Of a stretch of 64,000 nt of DNA, positions 1 through 7,807 are shown one piece after another. The first letter of the stretch is position 1; each line of letters begins with the position of its first letter. Under the pieces are notes generated by a model. That model saw only the letters and a program-made list of their open reading frames with translations, did not search any database and was not told the DNA's origin. Origin of the DNA: Polynucleobacter necessarius (GTDB taxonomy: Bacteria > Pseudomonadota > Gammaproteobacteria > Burkholderiales > Burkholderiaceae); contig LT606947.1 of the NCBI GenBank assembly GCA_900095165.1, positions 1,527,518 through 1,591,517 on the forward strand, written 5' to 3'. The position numbers were made by a program, and so were the translations under genes.

Positions 1-20
1 ATAAACCCCATACTCAAGAC

Positions 21-46
21 AACAAAAACCGCCCGAAGGCGGGCCT
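21..46 (-). terminator. Rho-independent terminator of the first TctC gene
   Basis: On the minus strand a GCCCG / CGGGC stem (31-35 with 40-44) around a four-base loop is followed by a run rich in T (complement of 21-30). It lies about 25 bases past the stop codon at 70 and would end the minus-strand transcription unit that starts near 3500. Confidence 0.75.
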
Positions 47-69
47 AGTAGCACAACGATTTGTAGCCA

Positions 70-1047
70 TTAATCCATAGTAATCTTGGCCTTCTCTACA
101 ACCTTAGCCCAGCGAGCTTGCTCAGATTTAATGAAGGCGCCAAATTGAGCGGGAGTATCGCCAACCAAAACGGCTCCATCCTCTAGCATTCTCTTGGAGT
201 CTTCTTTTGACTTCAAGCCTTTGGCAATCTCTTTCTGAAGCTTGTCAATAATTGGCTGCGGCGTTCCAGCCGGAACAATAATTCCGTACCACTGTGATGT
301 TTCAAAGCCCTTGTAACCTGATTCCGAAATGGTAGGAACATTAGGCAAAGTTTTTGATCTTTCAAGAGAGCCTACCGCCAGCGGACGTAATGCGCCCCCC
401 TTGATTTGTCCTATCAGCGAAGACAAGCCATTAAAGGTCGCTTGAATCTGGCCGCCGATGAGATCAGTCAACATTGGTCCAGATCCCTTATAAGGAACAT
501 GAACTAAATCAATGCCTGCTTCAGCAGAAAAATACTCCATCGCCAAGTGTCCGACGCTTCCATTACCAGCTGAACCGTAATTAATTTTTCCTGGATTCTT
601 TTTTGCGTCAGCAACCAAATCCGCAAGCGTCTTGTTGGGACTTTTTTCACTAACAGCAATCACATTGGGCACTTTTGCCACTAGAGTTACAGGGGCAAAA
701 TCAGCATTGGGATCATATGGTAATTTTTTACCAAATAAAGCGGGGTTCACCGCCAATGTTCCTACATGGCCCAGCATTAAGGTGTATCCATCTGGCTTGG
801 CGCGCTTAACCTCTTCCATAGCAATATTACCAGCGCCACCTGGTTTGTTATCAACATAAACGGACTGACCAAGGCTAGTAGAAAGGCTATTAGCAACAGA
901 TCTAGCAATAATCTCAGAAGTTCCATCTGTAGCAAAGGGCACCACCAAACGAATCGAGCGCTCTGGGTAGGCCGCACTAGCAATAGACATCACGGATGTT
1001 GTCGCAACTACAGCGAGAGCTAGTTTAGATAATTTAATTGTAAGCAT
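70..1047 (-). CDS. TctC/Bug-family extracytoplasmic solute-binding protein
   Basis: Periplasmic substrate-binding protein of the Bug/TctC family (325 aa), which captures small carboxylic acids or similar solutes. An N-terminal Sec signal peptide ends near SIASAAYPE (about residue 26). The mature part starts with the family pattern YPERSIRLVVPFATDG and continues with KPGGAGNIA and VHVPYKGSGPMLTDLIGGQI, all typical of the family. The start at 1047 gives a normal signal peptide but has only a weak ribosome binding site. A second TctC gene lies 73 bases upstream, and a lyase gene before that, probably one transcription unit. No TctA or TctB membrane subunit is in the window, so this is either an orphan receptor, common in Burkholderiales, or partners lie elsewhere. 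The ligand cannot be told from sequence. Confidence 0.9.
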   Translation of the reverse strand: MLTIKLSKLALAVVATTSVMSIASAAYPERSIRLVVPFATDGTSEIIARSVANSLSTSLGQSVYVDNKPGGAGNIAMEEVKRAKPDGYTLMLGHVGTLAVNPALFGKKLPYDPNADFAPVTLVAKVPNVIAVSEKSPNKTLADLVADAKKNPGKINYGSAGNGSVGHLAMEYFSAEAGIDLVHVPYKGSGPMLTDLIGGQIQATFNGLSSLIGQIKGGALRPLAVGSLERSKTLPNVPTISESGYKGFETSQWYGIIVPAGTPQPIIDKLQKEIAKGLKSKEDSKRMLEDGAVLVGDTPAQFGAFIKSEQARWAKVVEKAKITMD

Positions 1048-1120
1048 GAGGATCTTTTATAAAGTTTTGTTTGCGAGCAGAAAGTTTGGATTTTAAACCC
1101 TGTGTCACGGAAGGGGCCGC

Positions 1121-2092
1121 CTAATCCATCGCCAAATTTGATTTGGCCGCCACCGCTCTCCAGCGCACTACCTCTGCTTCGGTGTGCTTAGCCAATGAAG
1201 AGCCAAGATATTGCTGTTCTGGCAATAACTGTATTGCTTGTGACTGAAGCTTATCGGCATAAGCTTTGTCTTTCATTGCCTGCAGAAATGCGTTTTGAAC
1301 TTTTTCTATCGCAACTTTAGGCGCCCCCTTGGGGGCATAAATTCCATACCAAGTGCTTGCTTCAAAGCCAGACAAAATAGTTTCATTGAGCGTTGGAACG
1401 TCTTTTAGTTGTGGCAAGCGAGTTTTAGAGGTAACGGCCAAAGCGCGAACTCGTTTCTCTGTAATTTGTGGAAATGCTGTATTGGTCTGGTCATACATGC
1501 CATCAATTTGACCGCCAACAACATCAATTAACGCCAGGCCCGCTCCTTTATATGGAACATGTTTCACATCTGCCCCTGCCGCATTGGCCACTAAAGCGGC
1601 AATGAAGTGAGAGCTTGATCCAAGACCAGCATTGCCCATAAAAACCTGATCTGGATTCTTTTTGGCATAGTCATACAGCTCTTTCACATTCTTGGCTGGG
1701 TGATCGTTTCTTGCCATGAGCACCAGCGGTGTATCTGGGAAACGAAACGTAGCTTCGAAATCTGTAACGGGGTTGTATTCTAATTTTTTATAAAGGGCAG
1801 GAGCAGCGCCCATATACCCCATATAACCAACCAAGAATGTGTAACCATCTGGCGTAGCTCTGGCTACTTTAGTAGCCTCAATGGTTCCACCAGCGCCTGG
1901 CGTATTTTCAACAATGATGTATTGTCCAAGTTGCTTGCTTGTCACATCAGCAATGCTGCGAGCTAACGCATCTGTTGGTCCGCCAGCGGCAAATGGCACC
2001 ACCCAAGCAATAGGGCGATTTGGGTAATCAGACTGAGCAACTGCTACAGACGACAACAGGGCAACTAATAATGCTGATAATTTCTTAAACAT
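1121..2092 (-). CDS. TctC/Bug-family solute-binding protein (second copy)
   Basis: A second Bug/TctC periplasmic receptor (323 aa), clearly divergent from its downstream neighbour, so an old duplication or separate acquisition. A signal peptide is cut near AVAQSDYP (about residue 20). Family motifs are YPNRPIAWVVPFAAGGPTD, TPGAGGTIEA and KHVPYKGAGLALIDVVGGQ. An AGGAGA ribosome binding site sits just before the ATG at 2092, supporting that start. It lies between the lyase (25 bases upstream) and the other receptor, so both are probably expressed with the lyase under the GntR-type regulator. The pairing suggests uptake of the lyase's substrate or a related carboxylate, which is inference. Confidence 0.9.
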   Translation of the reverse strand: MFKKLSALLVALLSSVAVAQSDYPNRPIAWVVPFAAGGPTDALARSIADVTSKQLGQYIIVENTPGAGGTIEATKVARATPDGYTFLVGYMGYMGAAPALYKKLEYNPVTDFEATFRFPDTPLVLMARNDHPAKNVKELYDYAKKNPDQVFMGNAGLGSSSHFIAALVANAAGADVKHVPYKGAGLALIDVVGGQIDGMYDQTNTAFPQITEKRVRALAVTSKTRLPQLKDVPTLNETILSGFEASTWYGIYAPKGAPKVAIEKVQNAFLQAMKDKAYADKLQSQAIQLLPEQQYLGSSLAKHTEAEVVRWRAVAAKSNLAMD

Positions 2093-2117
2093 GCTTATCT
2101 CCTGATTTCTTGATGAG

Positions 2118-3488
2118 TTAAAACTTCAATGAACGAGAATGGGCAACAGCCTTATCCACCATTTGTGGAGCCATACCCAAGTAATTAATTGGATTGGTTA
2201 ATTCTTCAATCTTCTCTTTAGTAAAGTTCTTTGTGACTTCTGGAATCTTTTGTAGGGCTTCGGATAAAGTCTCGCCGTTTTCATTTACATCACGGCAAGC
2301 GTCATATACGACATCATGAGCTTGCTGACGGCCAATGAACGGCGCCATCCCCATCATTACTGCTTCAGCAACAATCAGCCCTTTGGTGAGATTGAGATTC
2401 TCAAGCATCTTTTTCTCATCAACAATGAGTCCTGAGAGCATGAACTTAGCTTGATGTAGGGCGCCAGCAGTTAATACAAAACTTTCTGGAATAGCCATCC
2501 ACTCTGCGTGCCATGGGCCTGTTGCTCTTTCAAAGTCTTGAATCATGGCATCCAGCATTAACCCAGAATGCTGACGCACGCCTTTTGATGCGGCCAACAT
2601 CAATTCACTACTAATGGGATTGCGCTTTTGTGGCATCGTGCTACTAGCACCACGACCTTTTACAAATGGTTCATAGACTTCAGCAAATTCCGTAGAAGCC
2701 ATGAGCATGATGTCGTACGCAATTTTGCCAAGAGAGCCAGTAATTAAGGCAAGCAAATTGATTGCTTCAGCCAACCCATCACGAGCTACATGCCAAGTAG
2801 TTACAGACACACCTAGGTTGAGCTCTTTCATTAAAGCCTCTTGAACCACCAAACCTTTATCACCTAATGACGCGATTGTTCCTGCGGTGCCAGCAAACTC
2901 GCCCACTAATACACGAGGCTCAAGTTGCTCAAGTCGCTCAGCATGTCGATCCATCATGGCAAGCCAAATGGCTGACTTGTATCCGAAAGTAACTGGCAAG
3001 GCTTGCTGTAAATGGGTTCGGCCAGCCATCGCGGTATTACGATAATTTACTGACATGGCTGCCAGAATCTTGCGTAGCTCGTTAATGTCGTTTTTCACAA
3101 TTTCCAGGCCAGAGCGCACCTGTAGAACAACTGCGGTATTCATGATGTCTTGGGTGGTGGCACCCCAATGAACAAACTTACCCGCTTCACCGCACATCTT
3201 CACTAGTTGATGAACCAACGGAAGAATAGGATATCCAACGATATCCGTTTCATTCTTTAACAAATCAAAGTCAATTAAATTGATAGTGGATTTTTTAGCG
3301 ATCTCATCTGCCGCTTCTTTTGGTATGACTCCACACTTTGCCTCTGCCACTGCCAACGCTATCTCTACATCGATATAACGCTGGATTAATGCCTTATCTG
3401 AAAAAATCTCACGCATTGCCGCAGTACCAAACGCATCTCTAAACAAGATGGAATCAATTATTGTGCTCGCCGAAAAACTACTTTTCAT
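2118..3488 (-). CDS. Fumarase/aspartase superfamily lyase, PurB/PcaB type
   Basis: A 456-aa enzyme of the class II fumarase/argininosuccinate lyase superfamily, which cleaves or cyclises by adding or removing a group next to a carboxylate. The superfamily signature reads GRGASSTMPQKRNP. The HWGATTQDIMNTA and AGRTHLQQALP segments are also as in adenylosuccinate lyase and 3-carboxy-muconate cycloisomerase. The C-terminal NPINYLGMAPQMVD resembles PcaB. I chose the ATG at 3488 because GGAGAG lies 6 bases before it; a longer start at 3518 would sit inside the operator at 3504-3546. With two solute receptors downstream and a divergent GntR regulator, a catabolic role is more likely than purine synthesis. 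The substrate is unknown. Confidence 0.85.
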   Translation of the reverse strand: MKSSFSASTIIDSILFRDAFGTAAMREIFSDKALIQRYIDVEIALAVAEAKCGVIPKEAADEIAKKSTINLIDFDLLKNETDIVGYPILPLVHQLVKMCGEAGKFVHWGATTQDIMNTAVVLQVRSGLEIVKNDINELRKILAAMSVNYRNTAMAGRTHLQQALPVTFGYKSAIWLAMMDRHAERLEQLEPRVLVGEFAGTAGTIASLGDKGLVVQEALMKELNLGVSVTTWHVARDGLAEAINLLALITGSLGKIAYDIMLMASTEFAEVYEPFVKGRGASSTMPQKRNPISSELMLAASKGVRQHSGLMLDAMIQDFERATGPWHAEWMAIPESFVLTAGALHQAKFMLSGLIVDEKKMLENLNLTKGLIVAEAVMMGMAPFIGRQQAHDVVYDACRDVNENGETLSEALQKIPEVTKNFTKEKIEELTNPINYLGMAPQMVDKAVAHSRSLKF

Positions 3489-3503
3489 ATCTCTCCAGGC
3501 TTT

Positions 3504-3546
3504 ATTATGTCCGTACATAATAATTCTCTATACGTATGGACATAAT
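3504..3546. promoter_or_regulatory. Inverted repeat between lyase and GntR gene, likely operator
   Basis: Two 13-base arms, ATTATGTCCGTAC (3504-3516) and GTATGGACATAAT (3534-3546), are inverted with one mismatch and a 17-base spacer. The outer nine bases match perfectly. The arm centres are about 30 bases apart, roughly three helical turns, as expected for two regulator dimers or one dimer spanning both promoters. It sits in the 76-base divergent gap, so binding by the GntR protein could control both genes; that is inference. Confidence 0.65.
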
Positions 3547-3564
3547 GTCAAGTAGAATTCACTT

Positions 3565-4296
3565 ATGAGCCAGCCGCTGTACCTCCAACTAGCCCAAAAC
3601 CTTCAAAACGCTATCAAAAAAGGGCAATTTCCTGTTGGTAGCGTTTTTCCAACGGAACTAGAGTTAGCCGAGCAATATTCCGCCAGCCGCTACACCGTAA
3701 GAGCGGCAATAGCTAAATTAGAGGCTGTTGGAATGGTTTCTAGACGCAAAAAAGCTGGCACAAAGGTTGAGTCAGCGACTCCCAATGCGAGATATAAGCA
3801 AACCGTTAGCTCTGTTGAGGACTTAACGGCGTTTGGCGAAAAACATGCTCGCGTTATTTACTCAAATGAAAAAATCGTAGCTAACAAAAAATTAGCTGGG
3901 GAACTTGGATGTAGTGTCGGCAAAGAATGGCTAAAACTTTGTAGCCTTAGATACAGCGACAAAAATCCAGACGAGCCCATGGGCTTCACAGAAATCTATA
4001 TTGACGCAAGCTATAAAAAAATTCCTAAGCTCGCAAAAGACAATCCAAGCATTCTGATAAGTCATCTGATTGAATCTGAATATGGAAGAAGGATTGCGGA
4101 AATTAAACAGGATGTATTTGCCGTTCTGCTCAATGAAGAATTCGCGAAGCCCCTACAGGCAAAGGCTAAGTCGCCAGCGCTTAAGATTGTGCGTAGCTAC
4201 ATAGATGTCGCCAATGAAGCCTTTCAAATAACAGTCACCACATATCCTGCAAATAGATATAGTGCCTCAACAAGATTGAGAAGAGAGTCTAAATAG
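3565..4296 (+). CDS. GntR-family transcriptional regulator, HutC/UTRA type
   Basis: A 243-aa repressor-type regulator. Residues 1-65 form a GntR winged helix (PLYLQLAQNLQNAIKKGQF, then FPTELELAEQYSASRYTVR, then VSRRKKAGTKV). Residues about 80-240 resemble the UTRA effector-binding domain of HutC/FarR relatives. It starts 76 bases from, and divergent to, the lyase gene, with a strong inverted repeat between them. The likely job is to repress the lyase and the two receptor genes, and itself, until a small carboxylate or related ligand binds. Family assignment is from motifs; target and ligand are inferred from position only. Confidence 0.9.
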   Translation: MSQPLYLQLAQNLQNAIKKGQFPVGSVFPTELELAEQYSASRYTVRAAIAKLEAVGMVSRRKKAGTKVESATPNARYKQTVSSVEDLTAFGEKHARVIYSNEKIVANKKLAGELGCSVGKEWLKLCSLRYSDKNPDEPMGFTEIYIDASYKKIPKLAKDNPSILISHLIESEYGRRIAEIKQDVFAVLLNEEFAKPLQAKAKSPALKIVRSYIDVANEAFQITVTTYPANRYSASTRLRRESK

Positions 4297-4396
4297 CCGC
4301 CTTCAAGCGTCTCATAACTAGACGCTGAATAAATTCGTTTCATTTAGAGCAGACAATTAACCATCCTCTATCTATCCAACCCCGTAGAATCAAGGC

Positions 4397-4585
4397 ATGA
4401 TAACGGAAGATATTGGAACTGTTTGCCCAGTTTGCGGGAGAACCAACGACTGCCAAATAGCTAGCGACAAGAAATGCTGGTGTTTTGATGTGCTCGTGGA
4501 CAAATCAAAACTGGAACAAGCAATTAAAGAAGATTCGAAAGATCAATGCTTGTGTAGGGAATGCCTGAAGAAGTTAAGCGTCTAA
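4397..4585 (+). CDS. Cysteine-rich CWC family protein
   Basis: A 62-aa protein with eight cysteines, including CPVCGR near the N-terminus, the CWCF motif that names the CWC family (residues about 27-30), and CLCREC near the C-terminus. The family is of unknown function; the cysteine pairs suggest metal binding. The ATG at 4397 gives the normal short family length. It stands alone, 100 bases after the GntR gene and 93 bases before the toxin-antitoxin pair, with no obvious partner. Confidence 0.8.
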   Translation: MITEDIGTVCPVCGRTNDCQIASDKKCWCFDVLVDKSKLEQAIKEDSKDQCLCRECLKKLSV

Positions 4586-4619
4586 AGATTGGACGCTTAA
4601 GCCAGCCCCAGTATACAGC

Positions 4620-4648
4620 TTGCAAAACGCCACAAACCTCTTTACAAT
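4620..4648 (+). promoter_or_regulatory. Promoter of the toxin-antitoxin operon
   Basis: A -35-like TTGCAA (4620-4625) and a -10-like TACAAT (4643-4648) are separated by exactly 17 bases. Transcription would start near 4655, about 24 bases before the antitoxin ATG. Prediction from consensus only. Confidence 0.5.
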
Positions 4649-4651
4649 ACT

Positions 4652-4666
4652 ATTAATCATGTTAAT
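4652..4666. promoter_or_regulatory. Palindrome over the toxin-antitoxin transcription start
   Basis: ATTAA-TCATG-TTAAT is an inverted repeat with five-base arms. It lies just past the predicted -10 element and would cover the transcription start. Phd/YefM antitoxins usually repress their own operon from such sites, so this is a candidate autoregulatory operator; the arms are short and AT-rich, so chance is possible. Confidence 0.35.
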
Positions 4667-4678
4667 TAAGGAGTGATT

Positions 4679-4948
4679 ATGGGTGTCGTTGCAGCCAATG
4701 ATTTGAAGACAAAAGGTATTAAAGCCATTGAAGATGCCTTGCTAGGTCAACTTGAGGCGCCTGTATCTGTGCGCGGCCAAGTTAAATATGTGGTCATGAG
4801 CCAGCAACAATATCAATATCTACGCGAATGCGAACTAGAGGCTGCGCTTGCCGAATCCAAAGCGGATTTAGCAAATGGGAAGTTTGTTAAAGAAACTGTG
4901 TCGCAACACATCAAGCGTTTAAAGCAAATCAATAAAGCCGCGCAATGA
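4679..4948 (+). CDS. Type II antitoxin, Phd/YefM family
   Basis: An 89-aa antitoxin. The N-terminal part (about 1-55) has the Phd/YefM DNA-binding fold pattern: VVAANDLKTKGIKAIEDAL, then PVSVRGQVKYVVMSQQQY. The charged C-terminal half is expected to wrap around and block the toxin. The start at 4679 is preferred because AAGGAG (4668-4673) ends 5 bases before it; the GTG at 4673 overlaps that ribosome binding site. Its stop overlaps the toxin start (ATGA), the usual tight coupling that keeps antitoxin in excess. Family placement is secure; the specific subfamily is not. Confidence 0.85.
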   Translation: MGVVAANDLKTKGIKAIEDALLGQLEAPVSVRGQVKYVVMSQQQYQYLRECELEAALAESKADLANGKFVKETVSQHIKRLKQINKAAQ

Positions 4949-5220
4949 CTTGGCAGTTAATTTTTACCGAGCAATATAACAGGCGTGCCGCTAAGCTCTT
5001 GAAGCGTCACCCTGATGCGGAAAAGCAGTATGAAAAAACTTTAGAGTTGTTAGAGCTCAACCCCCATCATCCATCACTTCGTCTTCATGGTTTAACGGGA
5101 AAGCTAAATGGATTGCAAAGCATTTCTATCAACTTGAAATATCGCATCGTCATTGAAATGATCATTACAGAAACTGAAATTGTTTTGATCAATGTTGGTG
5201 ATCACGATGCGGTGTATTGA
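4945..5220 (+). CDS. Type II toxin, RelE/ParE superfamily
   Basis: A 91-aa basic toxin of the RelE/YafQ-like group. It has the compact RelE fold pattern: an N-terminal helix rich in Arg and Lys (YNRRAAKLLKRHPDAEKQY), a middle LHGLTGKLNGLQSISI, a YRIVIEM strand, and the C-terminal INVGDHDAVY, typical of RelE/StbE toxins. These proteins usually cut mRNA on the ribosome. It overlaps the antitoxin stop by 4 bases. The reading frame is intact and the catalytic-region Arg and Lys remain, so it may be active. Such modules often mark accessory DNA, and a half tRNA gene lies 160 bases further on. Confidence 0.85.
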   Translation: MTWQLIFTEQYNRRAAKLLKRHPDAEKQYEKTLELLELNPHHPSLRLHGLTGKLNGLQSISINLKYRIVIEMIITETEIVLINVGDHDAVY

Positions 5221-5380
5221 AATAAGTGCATCACAAAATATCTTGCCAACTGAGTGCTGTCGATGCCATTTTTGAAATATTTGAAACCGCTAGGAGCCAA
5301 TAGATTCGGTGCTTGTATGGCGGTAGGTCACAACCAGCTTAGACCCAATGTGCAGAACTGTTTTAGTCCTCTATCCTAGC

Positions 5381-5418
5381 TTTTCAATCCTCTGCTCTAC
5401 CGACTGAGCTACCAGGCC
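5381..5418 (-). pseudogene. tRNA-Phe 5'-half remnant
   Basis: On the minus strand the bases from 5418 down to 5381 read like the first half of a bacterial tRNA-Phe: acceptor strand GGCCTGG, D arm TAGCTCAGTCGGTAGAGC, anticodon stem and TTGAAAA loop with anticodon GAA. After that the match stops: no 3' anticodon stem, T arm or acceptor strand follows. The remaining gap from 5221 to 5496 holds nothing else I recognise. It is probably a scar from an integration, excision or recombination event. Confidence 0.7.
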
Positions 5419-5496
5419 AGGCCGAAAAACGGGTCAATCACTGATAAGTCTTGGATATACACTGAAAATCTACCGCAAAATCCTCTTACCTTGGCC

Positions 5497-7701
5497 CTAA
5501 TTACTGTTGGCTACAGCCTTTGTCCTCACAGCATGAAGTTTCTTATAGCTATCAATCAGACGTTGATGCCTATCGAAGCCCCCTAGCTTCATGCTAGTTG
5601 GAGTCAATCCATAGAAGCGGACACCTCCCTCGACCGAGCCTATGACGGCCTCCATTCTCTCAATGCCAAACATTCGACGGAAGCTGGCTAGATAGTCGTC
5701 TAGCTCCAAGCCGTCATCCAACAAAACCTCTAGCACTGCGTTTAGGGCCTGATAAAACAATTTGCGCTCTACTGTGTTGTCGTTGTATTGAAGAAAGGCA
5801 CTGACAAACTCGTGCGCCTCTTCAAATTGCTTTAAGGCAAGATGGATCAATAGCTTGAGTTCGAGGACTGTTAGCTGACCCCAAGGCGTATTCTCATCGA
5901 ATTCAATACCAATCAATGTCACAATATCGCCGTATTCATCTAGTTCATTATTCTCTAGATTTTCTAGTAACTGACTTAGCTTGGCATCATTTAGTTGGTG
6001 CAGATTCAAAATGTCAGCACGGAATAACAGTGCTTTGTTGGTGTTATCCCAAATCAAATCCTCAATTGAATAAACCTCAGAATAGCCTGGCACCAAGATT
6101 CGACATGCGATCGCACCTAACTGGTCATGCACCGCAAGATATGACTCCTTGCCAAAAGAATCAAGAATGCCAAATAGGGCGGCAGCTTCTTGAGCATTTG
6201 AGTTTTTGCCTTTGTCAGAAAAATCCCACTCAACAAAATCGTAATCTGATTTTGCACTGAAGAATCGCCACGACACAATGCCACTTGAATCAATAAAGTG
6301 CTCAACAAAATTATTTGGCTCAGTCACTGCCTCGCTTGCGAAAGTGGGTGGCGGCAAATCATTCAAACCCTCCAAGCTGCGACCTTGCAGTAATTCCGTA
6401 AGACTCCACTCTAGAGCGACCTCCAAGCTTGGATGGGCTCCAAAGAATGCAAATACTCCGCCTGTTCGAGGGTTCATCAGAGTAACGCACATGACTGGGT
6501 AAACACCACCTAATGATGCATCTTTGACTAGCACTGGAAAGCCCTGATCCTCAAGACTCTGAATGCCCTCCAGAATGCTGGGATATTTAGCAAGAACTTC
6601 TTGCGGCACATCTGGCAAAGTAATTTCACCTTCAATAATTTCACGCTTTACTGCTCGCTCGAAAATTTCTGACAGGCACTGCACTTGAGCCTCGGCCAAG
6701 GTGTTACCAGCACTCATGCCATTGCTGACATAAAGATTTTCAATGAGGTTCGAAGGAAAATACACCGTCTCACCATCAGACCGACGAACATAGGGCAACG
6801 AACAAATTCCGCACTCAACATTACCAGAATTAGTATCGATTAAATGTGAGCTACGCAGTTCACCATCAGAATTAAAAATCTTTAGGCAATACTCATCCAG
6901 AATTTCTGCAGAGAACGAATCTTTTGGTCCAGACTTAAACCAGCGCTCATTGGGATAGTGGACAAAAGGTGCATTAGCAATATCGTCGCCCCAGAATACC
7001 CCGGCATAAAAATGATTGTTGCTGAGTCGCTCGATGTACTCACCCAAAGCTGAAGCCAGTGCACTTTCTTTCGTAGAGCCTTTGCCATTTGTAAAACACA
7101 TCGGCGAGTGGGCATCGCGAATATGCAAAGACCACACATTAGGAATCAAGTTGCGCTATGAAGCAATTTCAATCTTAATTCCTAGATTGGCTAGCAAGCC
7201 AGACATATTGGTAATGGTTTGCTCTAGCGGCAAATCTTTCCCTACGATATAGGTGCTGGCATCGGAGGCTGGTTTCAGCGTCAACAAGGTCTGCGCATCA
7301 GCATCTAAGTTTTTGACTTCTTCAACAACAAACTCGGGGCCAGCCTGAACAACCTTCTTTACCGTGCAGCGCTCAATAGAGCGCAATATGCCATGACGAT
7401 CATTCGCAGAAATATCCTCCGGCAATTCAACCTGAATTTTGAAAATCTGTTGATAGCGATTTTCTGGGTCAACAATATTATTTTGTGAGAGACGAATATT
7501 CTCAATTGAAATATTGCGCGTATCGCAATAGAGTTTCACAAAATATGCTGCGCATAAGGCTGATGAAGCCAGAAAGTAGTCAAAAGGCCCAGGGGCTGAA
7601 CCATCACCCTTGTACCGCATGGGCTGATCAACAATCACCGTGAAGTCGTCGAACTTGGCTTCAAGACGCAACCTATCGAGAAAGTTAACCTTTATTTCCA
7701 T
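5497..7701 (-). pseudogene. ycaO: OsmC-YcaO fusion gene interrupted by one in-frame stop
   Basis: Two open segments in the same frame, 7701-7159 (OsmC-like, 181 aa) and 7155-5497 (YcaO), are separated only by a TAG at 7156-7158. Joined they give about 734 aa. YcaO proteins are ATP-using enzymes that modify peptide backbones; E. coli YcaO assists RimO-dependent methylthiolation of ribosomal protein S12. The upstream half has an OsmC fold, then a stretch (VGKDLPLEQTITNMSGLLA) matching the known N-terminus of E. coli YcaO. The downstream half keeps ExxER and SEIFER metal/ATP-site motifs, FIDSSG and SNGMSAGNT, and runs to the normal end. In E. coli YcaO the residue at the stop position is Trp, from memory, so TGG to TAG is the simplest explanation. 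The rest shows no other lesion, so inactivation is recent or the stop is read through. Confidence 0.85.
7156..7158 (-). other. In-frame amber codon inside osmC-ycaO
   Basis: The minus-strand reading is ATT GCT TCA TAG CGC AAC TTG ATT CCT, giving IAS-stop-RNLIP. Both sides stay in the same frame, so no insertion or deletion is needed. The position corresponds to Trp in EEASWLNPVPNVW of E. coli YcaO (recalled). A downstream ribosome could restart only at TTG (7149) or later; there is no convincing ribosome binding site there. Confidence 0.85.
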
Positions 7702-7761
7702 GGGAGTAATTCCGAATTGATATGGGCACCATTATCCGTCGCATCGGTGATGTAGTGTGTC

Positions 7762-7794
7762 ACTCATTGGCACGAAAAATTATTGCCAATGAGT
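7762..7794. repeat. Perfect 10-bp inverted repeat upstream of osmC-ycaO
   Basis: ACTCATTGGC (7762-7771) and GCCAATGAGT (7785-7794) are perfect inverted copies with a 13-base AT-rich spacer. It lies between the response regulator stop (7808) and the osmC-ycaO start (7701). It is not followed by a T run on the minus strand, so it is a poor intrinsic terminator; it could be an operator for osmC-ycaO or an RNA-stabilising hairpin at the end of the ntr-like operon. Confidence 0.5.
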
Positions 7795-7807
7795 AATAGC
7801 TGGTGCT

